From positions 868,001 through 932,000 of the forward strand of contig NZ_VDYR01000001.1 of assembly GCF_006346325.1 (NCBI RefSeq): DNA of 64,000 nucleotides. Reading direction: 5' to 3'. Every line of letters begins with the position of its first letter. The stretch's first letter is position 1. A program made the translations under genes and the position numbers. The notes below the pieces were generated by a model. That model was not told where the DNA came from. It worked only from the letters and a program-made list of their open reading frames with translations, and ran no database searches. The DNA comes from Sphingomonas japonica. Lineage in GTDB: Bacteria; Pseudomonadota; Alphaproteobacteria; Sphingomonadales; Sphingomonadaceae. This document shows positions 1 through 6,493 of the stretch, one piece after another.

Positions 1-220
1 CCTGGCGCTGATCGGTTACGGCGGTGCCAAACCACTGGACGAACCCGACGCGATACAGCCGATGCAGATCGTCGCGACCGGGATGCAGCACTTCGCTGTG
101 ATCGCCGAAGCCGCTGCCGACAACCGCATCGATCATACCGAAGAGCAGCGCACCACGGAAGCGGCCGATGGGATCATCGCCACGTTCCTGCCGCTGTCGA
201 GCGCGGGGAGGGCGAAGTGA
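1..220 (+). CDS. Hypothetical phage protein, C-terminal 72 residues only
   Basis: An open frame enters from the left edge in frame 2 and ends with TGA at 218-220. The visible 72 residues are mostly helical, with an acidic middle and an alanine-rich stretch, and end in SSAGRAK. I do not recognise the family. The stop overlaps the GTG start of the methyltransferase gene (GTGA), so the two are translationally coupled, which supports this being a real gene of the phage early or middle operon. The start lies outside the window. Confidence 0.6.
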   Translation, partial: LALIGYGGAKPLDEPDAIQPMQIVATGMQHFAVIAEAAADNRIDHTEEQRTTEAADGIIATFLPLSSAGRAK

Positions 221-990
221 CCTACCAGCGCAAGGAAGTGATCGGAAACGCTACGCTTTACCTGGGGGATTGCCTTGAGATAATGCCTGCACTGCAGCGT
301 CCATGCGCGATTTTTAGCGACCCGCCTTATGGGCAGGCTGTCAACACCAACGTCGTCAGTGCTGGCGGCAGTCGTAGGGCGGTGATCTACGACAAACGCC
401 GCGAAGGTGCGACGCATCGTTATGCTGGTGGCGGCCTTCACTCGACAGGGCTTGCTCGTCAATGGCCTAAAGGCATCAAGGGTGATGATAAGCCGTTTGA
501 CCCTCGGCATCTAATCGACGCCACAGACAAGTGGTTACTGTGGGGCGCTCATAAGTTTGGCCATCGTCTTCCGAAAGCGCGCACTTTAGTCTGGGACAAG
601 GTGCCGACCGGCAAAGTCCGCGATCAAGGAGATGGCGAGACTGCCGCCTGCAGCGTAGACCCGAACGCGGCATTGCGCATTTATCGTTTGCTGTGGGACG
701 GCGTTTGCGTCGGTTCTGCCGCACGACATGAAGTCACGGCAGGGCAGCAGCGCGAACATCCAACACAAAAGCCCGAAGCACTAATCGCGTGGTGCCTGCC
801 ATTCCTGAAATTGCAGCCCGATAGCCTCGTATGTGACCCCTACATGGGCGCGGGCAGCACCGGCATGGCGGTTGTAAAGGCTGGGCACCGCTTTGTCGGG
901 ATTGAGCTAGAGCCTCTTTATTTCGATGCCGCCTGCCGCCGCATTGAGGACGCCCAGCGCCAAGGCTCTTTGTTCGGAGCCGCAGCATGA
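217..990 (+). CDS. Phage DNA methyltransferase, beta class (N6-adenine or N4-cytosine type)
   Basis: A 257-residue DNA methyltransferase that would transfer a methyl group from S-adenosylmethionine to an exocyclic amino group of adenine or cytosine. The catalytic motif IV DPPY lies at residues 35-38, and the cofactor loop, with core PYMGAGS, lies near residues 208-214. The order catalytic motif first, AdoMet motif last defines the beta class. It starts with GTG at 217, overlapping the stop of the gene before. No restriction enzyme lies beside it, so it looks like an orphan phage methylase, perhaps protecting phage DNA from host restriction. The target sequence cannot be read from the protein. 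It could act on cytosine rather than adenine, although DPPY is more common in adenine enzymes. Confidence 0.88.
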   Translation: MTYQRKEVIGNATLYLGDCLEIMPALQRPCAIFSDPPYGQAVNTNVVSAGGSRRAVIYDKRREGATHRYAGGGLHSTGLARQWPKGIKGDDKPFDPRHLIDATDKWLLWGAHKFGHRLPKARTLVWDKVPTGKVRDQGDGETAACSVDPNAALRIYRLLWDGVCVGSAARHEVTAGQQREHPTQKPEALIAWCLPFLKLQPDSLVCDPYMGAGSTGMAVVKAGHRFVGIELEPLYFDAACRRIEDAQRQGSLFGAAA

Positions 991-1151
991 CCGCCCCCGC
1001 ATGGACCCCCGCCGAGGACAAGCTGCTGCTCGCTGCTGCCGAGCATACCGACCTGTCATGGGCGATCCTTTCGCTGGACCACTTCCCCCGCCGCACGCCG
1101 ATGGAGCTTCAACAGCGCCACAGCGAGCTTAGCCGGGAGAGCGTGGGATGA
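987..1151 (+). CDS. Small Myb/SANT-like phage protein (54 residues)
   Basis: A 54-residue gene joined to both neighbours by ATGA overlaps (987-990 and 1148-1151), which is strong evidence that it is translated. The N-terminal part reads WTPAEDKLLLAAAEHTD, followed by a second helix, the pattern of a single Myb/SANT-like or GcrA-like helical DNA-binding unit. The rest is a short basic and polar tail. Function is unknown; a small DNA-binding or regulatory protein of the phage middle operon is a reasonable guess. It is too short for most gene callers. Confidence 0.6.
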   Translation: MTAPAWTPAEDKLLLAAAEHTDLSWAILSLDHFPRRTPMELQQRHSELSRESVG

Positions 1152-1834
1152 CGTATCCAACGCCCCCTGAGACAGTCCGTCGCGTCGAAGCGGCGCTGAG
1201 GACAACGACTGATTCCTACAGTCAGATCGCTTTGGTTTACGGCATCGCTCGCAAGACGGTAGCCGCAATTGCGAACCGTATCGGCTGCGTCCGCGAGGCT
1301 CCGCAAAAGCGGATGCTGCCCGAAGACTTCGGCCAATACGCGCCCTCCGAAAGCAACGACGAGCTGATGCAGCGTTACAATGTCGCGATCGGCGTTGTTT
1401 ATCGCTGGAGGGTCGAGTCAGGAATTAGCGGTTTGGACCGTCTTGCCCCTCGCTCGGCCCCGAAAAGCCTTGGGCTGGCTGCAACGACGATGACGCGCAA
1501 GGAACTGTGCGATCACTTCAAGGTCGGCGATGGCACCCTTCGCCGCTGGCTTGCCGAGACAGGCGTAAAGCCGCGTCGCCCTCAGGTGAAGAAGGCCCAC
1601 CGCCCCGCAGTAACGCGCCTATGCAAAAACTCTGACGGATCACTGGCCGGTCGAGCTGTTGAGGAATGCCTGCGGTTCTACGGTCCAGTGCATCGCTGCA
1701 ATGCCGATGGTCGCACCAACGATGCCGGTACTCACTGGCGGCGCGGCATGGCGGTGCTGACCGATGCCGACGTGATCGAGCGTGCCGAGCGCCTGGGCTG
1801 GTCTGCCGACGAATGGCGGAAGGTGGCAGCATGA
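1148..1834 (+). CDS. Phage protein with several helix-turn-helix units
   Basis: A 228-residue protein with three segments that look like helix-turn-helix units: around residues 15-45 (RKTVAAIANRIG), 70-95 (YNVAIGVVYRWRVESGI) and 115-140 (FKVGDGTLRRWLAETGVK). Such repeated HTH proteins occur in phage replication and regulation modules. The C-terminal part has cysteine, histidine and tryptophan residues but no clear metal-binding pattern. It begins in an ATGA overlap with the Myb-like gene and ends in another with the next small gene. I infer a DNA-binding role; the target and precise function are unknown. Confidence 0.6.
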   Translation: MTYPTPPETVRRVEAALRTTTDSYSQIALVYGIARKTVAAIANRIGCVREAPQKRMLPEDFGQYAPSESNDELMQRYNVAIGVVYRWRVESGISGLDRLAPRSAPKSLGLAATTMTRKELCDHFKVGDGTLRRWLAETGVKPRRPQVKKAHRPAVTRLCKNSDGSLAGRAVEECLRFYGPVHRCNADGRTNDAGTHWRRGMAVLTDADVIERAERLGWSADEWRKVAA

Positions 1835-2001
1835 TCCGCAAGATCATCGCCAAGCTGTTTCCAGCCTCACCACAGCCCGACGCCAGAACCAAGCGCATCA
1901 TGGAGCGCAACACCCGCTTGCAGCCCCGTAGGGACCGTGAGGCGGCACGCGAGGCACAAAGGCTACGCGAGTGCCGCGAACGGATGGAGCGGGCGCTGTG
2001 A
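1831..2001 (+). CDS. Small basic phage protein (56 residues)
   Basis: A 56-residue, arginine-rich and highly charged protein predicted to be largely alpha-helical; the C-terminal half is almost a single helix of alternating Arg and Glu. The ATG at 1831 overlaps the stop of the HTH gene (ATGA), and its own TGA at 1999-2001 overlaps the GTG start of the RusA gene. The coupling on both sides supports a real gene. No family is recognised. Longer readings that begin further upstream in this frame run inside the HTH gene and were rejected. Confidence 0.5.
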   Translation: MIRKIIAKLFPASPQPDARTKRIMERNTRLQPRRDREAAREAQRLRECRERMERAL

Positions 2002-2351
2002 TCGAGCTGGGCTGGCCCGCCAAGCCATTGTGGCCGAACTTCCGGTCTCGTTCCCATTGGCCAAAAACGCAGGCGCTCAAGGTGGCGAGGGCGGAAGCGT
2101 ACTATGCGACCAAAGCTGCACGGTTAGGGCTGATCGCGGGCGACGGTATCATTCCGGTGCAGGCAACGTTCAATCCGCCCGATCGCCGGACCCGAGATTA
2201 CGACAACTGCTCCTCGACCCTCAAGCCGTTCTTCGACGGTATCGCCGATGCGCTTGGGGTGAACGATAGCTCGTTTCGGCCGCAGCCGATCATCGTCGGG
2301 GACGTCGTCAAGGGCGGCCGGCTAACTGTCACGATCGGAGAGGTGGCATGA
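1998..2351 (+). CDS. rusA: RusA-family Holliday junction endonuclease
   Basis: A 117-residue crossover-junction endodeoxyribonuclease. RusA enzymes are dimers that cut four-way DNA junctions symmetrically, which in a phage resolves replication and recombination intermediates before packaging. The signature is clear: PPDRRTRDYDN near residues 60-70, then DGIADALGVND at 80-90. The acidic residues Asp67, Asp69 and Asp80 correspond to the catalytic aspartates of E. coli RusA. The GTG start at 1998 is chosen because it overlaps the upstream stop and gives the usual length of about 120 residues. The stop overlaps the start of the DnaA-like gene. Confidence 0.9.
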   Translation: MIELGWPAKPLWPNFRSRSHWPKTQALKVARAEAYYATKAARLGLIAGDGIIPVQATFNPPDRRTRDYDNCSSTLKPFFDGIADALGVNDSSFRPQPIIVGDVVKGGRLTVTIGEVA

Positions 2352-2644
2352 CCCGTATCACCACCGCCCAAGCCAACTCGGTCTATCAGCAGGTAGCAGA
2401 CGCAGCCGGGATGGAGTTGGACAAGTTGCTCAGCGAAAGCAAGCAGCCTTCGGTCTGCCGTATCCGCTACATCGTTATGCGCGCGCTGCGGGATGCAGGG
2501 GCTTCGCTCACCAATATCGGCCGCTTGATGCTGCTCGACCACAGCACGGTCCTTAGCGGGCTTTCCCGGTACGAGCAGTTGCGCGACGACGATGCGGACT
2601 ATGCTGCTCTGGCGGACCATGTGCTGGCGAGGTGCCGGGCATGA
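2348..2644 (+). CDS. Free-standing DnaA domain IV-like DNA-binding protein
   Basis: A 98-residue protein that resembles only the C-terminal, DnaA-box-binding domain of DnaA. The segment DHSTVLSG at residues 64-71 matches the DHTTVL signature helix that reads the DnaA box, and is preceded by a helix-turn-helix (LRDAGASLTNIGRLMLL). The AAA+ ATPase domain is absent. It lies between rusA and a replication-initiation-like gene, overlapping both by four bases, so a role in phage origin recognition, or in competing with host DnaA, is a fair inference. Alternatively it may simply be a transcription regulator using this fold. Confidence 0.7.
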   Translation: MTRITTAQANSVYQQVADAAGMELDKLLSESKQPSVCRIRYIVMRALRDAGASLTNIGRLMLLDHSTVLSGLSRYEQLRDDDADYAALADHVLARCRA

Positions 2645-3474
2645 GCGGGTATGCTTGCTTCCACCGTAGCCTAGTTGGGCACCCGGCGTTCCGCAACGAC
2701 GCCGAAGCCATGGCGTTTGCCTACATGGTGCTGCGCGCCTCGTGGAAGCCAACACGCGTCCGATACAAAGGGCGAGCGGTAGACCTGAAGCGCGGACAGC
2801 TCTCAATCTCGCAAAGAGACATGGCGACCGCGCTCGACCGCGACAAAGCATGGGTCGAGCGGCTGTGGAAGCGGTTGCGAGACGAGGGCATGATTGCGCT
2901 AAAAAACGAGGCATCACCCGAGGCAGGGGTAGGGGGAGCTGGCAAGGCAAGGCGTGAGGCAGGACCGTCCGTCATAACCATCTGCAATTACGACAAATAT
3001 CAGCATTCTAACGATGAGCGTGAGGCACCAAACGAGGCAGGTAGTGAGGCAGAGGCAAGGCAGGCGCAAGGCACAGAACAAGTAAGGGAAAAAGGGAAGA
3101 AAGAAGATACACTCCCTAGCGGGAGTGTTGCGCACGCACGCAAAGCCGATCCCTTTCCTCGACCCGACTGGGCTGATCCTCAAGTCTGGTCCGACTTCCT
3201 CGCCAACCGCAGGAAGAAGCGGCTCACCAACACACCGACCGCCCACAAGGGCTTCCTCGCCGATATCGCTCGCAACACCGACGAATGCTGGCCCCCTGGT
3301 CGGCTGCTCGAAGTGGCGACGCGCAAAGGCCATGGCGCGATTTATCCATCCATCAAGGACGGCGACAATGGACGACAGCAGCATCATTCCAACGGGCGAT
3401 CGGCAAGCGGTTACGGTGCAACCGTCGATGCAGCGGAGCTTGCAATGCAGGATTTCGGATATCACCGACATTGA
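2641..3474 (+). CDS. Phage replication-initiation (replisome organizer-like) protein
   Basis: A 277-residue protein. Residues 1 to about 90 look like the winged-helix N-terminal domain of phage replisome organizers: GYACFHRSLVGHPAF near the start, then GQLSISQRDMATALDRD and a recognition-helix-like segment VERLWKRLRDEGMI. A low-complexity, glutamate- and lysine-rich linker follows (about 100-170), then a C-terminal segment typical of loader-interaction domains. It would bind the phage origin and recruit host helicase. The ATG at 2641 overlaps the stop of the DnaA-like gene. The 3' end overlaps the following gene by about 107 bases if that gene starts at 3368. Confidence 0.68.
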   Translation: MSGYACFHRSLVGHPAFRNDAEAMAFAYMVLRASWKPTRVRYKGRAVDLKRGQLSISQRDMATALDRDKAWVERLWKRLRDEGMIALKNEASPEAGVGGAGKARREAGPSVITICNYDKYQHSNDEREAPNEAGSEAEARQAQGTEQVREKGKKEDTLPSGSVAHARKADPFPRPDWADPQVWSDFLANRRKKRLTNTPTAHKGFLADIARNTDECWPPGRLLEVATRKGHGAIYPSIKDGDNGRQQHHSNGRSASGYGATVDAAELAMQDFGYHRH

Positions 3475-3856
3475 CCCTGCCAACCCTGCCGAGATCATCC
3501 AGGAACTGACGCCGTGCCTCGCGCTAGTCGCCGGATCGGGGATGGACACCGACACCCGCCGCCTGTGGTACAACGCCGCCGTCCGCGCCCTCGAGGGGAT
3601 GCCGATTGGCCTAGTTCGTCGGGGAGCCCAAGCGGCGATGGTCAAGGCCGACCACCCGAGCAAAATCATCCCGGCGATCATCAAGGAAGTCGAGAGCGAT
3701 TGGAACTGGCGCAAGCGGATGAAGTCGCCAGCGATCACTGCGATCCCGTACCGCCCTGAGCGCCCGATGATGTCGGAAGCCGAGCGCACCGAAGTGGGCG
3801 GCATGATGCGCCAGCTGGTCGAGAAAATGCAGCGCACGGCACCGCAGTTCCCATGA
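3368..3856 (+). CDS. Hypothetical phage protein of the replication module
   Basis: A 162-residue protein if started at ATG 3368; a shorter start at ATG 3431 is possible and would reduce the overlap with the gene before from 107 to 44 bases. It has a central helical region and a basic C-terminal part (KRMKSPAITAIPYRPERP). It follows the replication-initiation-like gene, the usual place for a helicase loader, but it lacks a P-loop and is too short for a DnaC-type loader, so a non-ATPase loader (lambda P or DnaT type) is only a guess. Its stop overlaps the start of the next small gene. Confidence 0.55.
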   Translation: MDDSSIIPTGDRQAVTVQPSMQRSLQCRISDITDIDPANPAEIIQELTPCLALVAGSGMDTDTRRLWYNAAVRALEGMPIGLVRRGAQAAMVKADHPSKIIPAIIKEVESDWNWRKRMKSPAITAIPYRPERPMMSEAERTEVGGMMRQLVEKMQRTAPQFP

Positions 3857-4026
3857 AGAACACCGGCCATCCACCATCCCATGAGCTGGTCGATATCCGA
3901 CTGGAGACGGGACACACCCGCCGCGCGGTAAGTTCGTCAAAGTACGACTGGCGACTAGCAGGGAAGTGCGCAGGCATCCCGATAGCGTCGTGGCGCATTT
4001 CCGATGAACCAAGAGGGGGGAAGTGA
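3853..4026 (+). CDS. Small hypothetical phage protein (57 residues)
   Basis: A 57-residue reading frame starting at ATG 3853 inside an ATGA overlap with the gene before. It ends with TGA at 4024-4026, which shares its A with the ATG of the next gene. The product is basic, with WRLAGKCAGIPIASWRI near the C terminus and no recognised domain. Coupling at both ends is the main argument that it is expressed. A GGGGGG tract in its last codons also serves as Shine-Dalgarno for the next gene. Confidence 0.5.
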   Translation: MKNTGHPPSHELVDIRLETGHTRRAVSSSKYDWRLAGKCAGIPIASWRISDEPRGGK

Positions 4027-4595
4027 TGGGCAAGGCGACAGCACAGCGGAAGCCGCCGGTAATCACCCCGAGCGGAGAGGATGCGACGCCGTTTCGGCTC
4101 AATCACAACGAGGCTTGCGTTGTCGAGGCATTGCGCGTTGGCAGGGAGCGCATGGGCAAAGCTCGTTGCATCGTGCCGCCGATCGAAACCCTCTATGCCA
4201 GTGGGAAGCTATCGGAAGGCCAATACTACGCTTTGCGGTATTATGGCGAGCAAGCGCGACTAGCGCAGCGGTCTTTGATCAAAGATAGCCTTGACCGGGA
4301 GATAGGCGGCGGAGGCGATCATTATTCAGCAGAGCTTATCTCGGCCGAGATCGAGACTGGCAGGATCGAGCGTGAGCTGGGCGCGCTTCGAGAGATCGCC
4401 TATCACGTCGCGGTTGAGGAAAAGACGCTAGCTACTTGGTGCATCCAACGACATGGGGGTCGCGAACGGTATGGGCCTGGCGGGAAGTTCGTTGCGCTGG
4501 TGCCGATCCGCGAAAAAGAGAACATGCGATTGGCGTTGATTGAACTGAAATCCGCAGCCGGAAAGATCGTGCATAAGGTCCAGTTCCGCTATTGA
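4026..4595 (+). CDS. Hypothetical phage protein, possible late-gene regulator
   Basis: A 189-residue helical protein starting at ATG 4026 (TGATG overlap, with the G-rich tract of 4014-4020 as Shine-Dalgarno). The middle region, about residues 55-175, alternates predicted helices (LSEGQYYALRYYGEQARLA, then IERELGALREIAYHV and LIELKSAAGKIV). This layout recalls the DUF6456 family of alphaproteobacterial and phage proteins, a weak resemblance by eye. It is the last gene before a terminator and the terminase operon, where many phages keep a Q-like antiterminator or other late regulator. That role is inference from position. Confidence 0.5.
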   Translation: MGKATAQRKPPVITPSGEDATPFRLNHNEACVVEALRVGRERMGKARCIVPPIETLYASGKLSEGQYYALRYYGEQARLAQRSLIKDSLDREIGGGGDHYSAELISAEIETGRIERELGALREIAYHVAVEEKTLATWCIQRHGGRERYGPGGKFVALVPIREKENMRLALIELKSAAGKIVHKVQFRY

Positions 4596-4637
4596 CCTTT
4601 GGCGGATAATATGGCAGTGCACAGGCAAGCTATTCGA

Positions 4638-4668
4638 GCCGCGCCTAGAGATGGGTCGCGGCTTTTTT
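4638..4668 (+). terminator. Rho-independent terminator before the terminase operon
   Basis: A six-base-pair GC stem (GCCGCG with CGCGGC) around a 13-base loop is followed at once by six T residues. It lies 43 bases after the stop of the preceding gene and about 140 bases before terS, so it separates the replication operon from the late operon. It is a plausible target for a phage antiterminator. The rest of the 208-base gap shows an AT-rich patch (GATATATT) about 20 bases before terS that could be part of a promoter -10 region. Confidence 0.75.
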
Positions 4669-4803
4669 CGTATTCGCGCAGCCCCGGCATTCTAAGGCAC
4701 TGCGCGAACCCGCCAGCGGAAGCACCCGACGCGATCACAGCAAAGCGATGGCGCATAGCGATCGGCACTGTTCGCGCTGGCGGGATATATTCAGGAGAGA
4801 GGC

Positions 4804-5211
4804 ATGGGACGGCCCACCGACTACACGTCGGAGCTGGCTGACGCGATCTGCGATAGGCTTGCCGCGGACGAAAGTTTGGTGAGCATTTGTCGCGACGATG
4901 CCATGCCTTCGACCACTACTGTTCATCGCTGGAGGCAAGAGCGCCCCGAGTTTCGGGCCAACTACGCGCGCGCGAGAGAGGAGCAGGGTCATACGGTAGC
5001 GGACATGCTGGGTGATATTCGCCGCATGGTTCTGAGCGGCAAAATCGAACCGGCTGTAGCAACCGCGGCTGCCAGCATTGCTAAATGGGAAGCGGGCCGG
5101 CGAGCACCGAGGGACTTTGGCGATAAGCTCGAATTGGCAGGCGATCCAGACAGGCCACTAGTTCACAAGATTGAGCGCCAGATTGTCCGTCCTGCAAATT
5201 CCGACAGCTGA
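4804..5211 (+). CDS. terS: Terminase small subunit
   Basis: A 135-residue DNA-recognition subunit of the packaging motor. It opens with the typical MGRPTDYTSELADAICDRL, then a helix-turn-helix (SLVSICRDDAMPSTTTVHRW) at about residues 25-45, followed by a helical oligomerization region. This is the common small-terminase family that recognises the pac or cos site and feeds DNA to the large subunit. A strong Shine-Dalgarno (AGGAGAGAGG) precedes the ATG. It is the first gene of the late operon and overlaps the large subunit gene by 41 bases. Confidence 0.9.
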   Translation: MGRPTDYTSELADAICDRLAADESLVSICRDDAMPSTTTVHRWRQERPEFRANYARAREEQGHTVADMLGDIRRMVLSGKIEPAVATAAASIAKWEAGRRAPRDFGDKLELAGDPDRPLVHKIERQIVRPANSDS

Positions 5212-6493
5212 GGTCTTTGTTCCGCTGCTGGCACCGGCAAGGGACAAGGTGGCGCATGGCGGTCGAGGATCGGGAAAGTCGCATTTCTTCGCGGGGATGA
5301 TGATTGAGGACAGTCTTGCGCATCCCGGCGACAATGCGGGCGAGGGTCTTCGATCGGTCTGCATTCGCGAGGTTCAAAAGGATCTGGCGCAGTCGTCCAA
5401 ACTGCTGCTCGAAACGAAGCTATCCGACTTCGGGCTAGGCGAGGCGGACGGATTCAAGGTTTTCCGCGACGTGATCCGCACGCCGGGCGATGGGCTTATC
5501 ATCTTCAAGGGGATGAACGACTACACCGCCGACAGCATCAAGTCGCTGGAGGGTTTCAAGCGGGGCTGGTGGGAAGAGGCCCACGGCGCGACGCAGAACA
5601 GCATCGGCCTGTATCGCCCGACAATGCGCGCCAGTGGTTCGCAGATGTGGTGGAGCTACAACCCTAGGCGCAAGACCGATCCGGTCGATGTGATGTTTCG
5701 AGGATCGGAACGACCGACCGGTGCTGTGGTGGTCAAGGCGAACTATCGCGACAACCCGTGGTGGACCGCAGAGCTTGAGCAGGAGCGACAGGACAGCCTG
5801 CGGATGCGGCCTGATGATTACCCCCATATTTGGGAAGGTGATTATGTTACGGTCATCGAAGGGGCTTACTACGCCAAGGTTCTGAACGCGGCGAGGGCGG
5901 CGGGCAGGATCGGTAAGGTTGCTGCTGACCCGCTGATGACGATCCGGTTGTTCGCCGACATCGGTGGCACCGGGGCAAGGGCTGATGCCTTCACGATGTG
6001 GGCGGCACAGTTCATCGGCCGCGAAGTCCGGGCTCTGGATTATTACGAGAGCGTCGGACAGCCGCTCGATGCGCATTTGGCGTGGATGCGGTCTAAGGGC
6101 TTCACGCCTGATCGCGCGCAGATTTGGTTGCCGCACGATGGGGCAACGCAGGACAAGGTTTACGCGGTAAGCTACGAAAGCGCGCTGCGGCAGGCTGGTT
6201 ACACGGTCACGGTTGTTCCGAACCAGGGCAAGGGCGCTGCATCGGCTCGCATCGAAGCAGGACGCAGGCTGTTCCCGTCAATCTGGTTCAATGCTGACAC
6301 CTGCGATGCAGGATTGGACGCGCTGGGCTGGTATCACGAGCGCAAGGACGACAGCCGGGGCATCGGCCTTGGTCCTGAGCATGATTGGGCATCGCACGGC
6401 GCTGATGCCTTCGGGTTGATGGCTGTTGCCTACGAAGCGCCAAAGCAGAGCGCACCGCTTGATCTAAGCAAATTAATGAGGGGGGTGGTGTAA
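5171..6493 (+). CDS. terL: Terminase large subunit
   Basis: A 440-residue packaging ATPase and nuclease. The N-terminal ATPase has Walker A GGRGSGKS at residues 30-37 and a Walker B-like WWEEAH at 133-138 with the catalytic glutamate. The RNase H-like nuclease begins near FADIGG (residues 261-266, Asp263), with LPHDG in the middle and DWASHGADAFG close to the end. It pumps DNA through the portal and cuts concatemers. The TTG at 5171, inside terS, gives the earliest in-frame start; no ATG or GTG gives a better fit before Walker A. The stop is directly followed by the portal start. Confidence 0.93.
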   Translation: MSARLSVLQIPTAEVFVPLLAPARDKVAHGGRGSGKSHFFAGMMIEDSLAHPGDNAGEGLRSVCIREVQKDLAQSSKLLLETKLSDFGLGEADGFKVFRDVIRTPGDGLIIFKGMNDYTADSIKSLEGFKRGWWEEAHGATQNSIGLYRPTMRASGSQMWWSYNPRRKTDPVDVMFRGSERPTGAVVVKANYRDNPWWTAELEQERQDSLRMRPDDYPHIWEGDYVTVIEGAYYAKVLNAARAAGRIGKVAADPLMTIRLFADIGGTGARADAFTMWAAQFIGREVRALDYYESVGQPLDAHLAWMRSKGFTPDRAQIWLPHDGATQDKVYAVSYESALRQAGYTVTVVPNQGKGAASARIEAGRRLFPSIWFNADTCDAGLDALGWYHERKDDSRGIGLGPEHDWASHGADAFGLMAVAYEAPKQSAPLDLSKLMRGVV

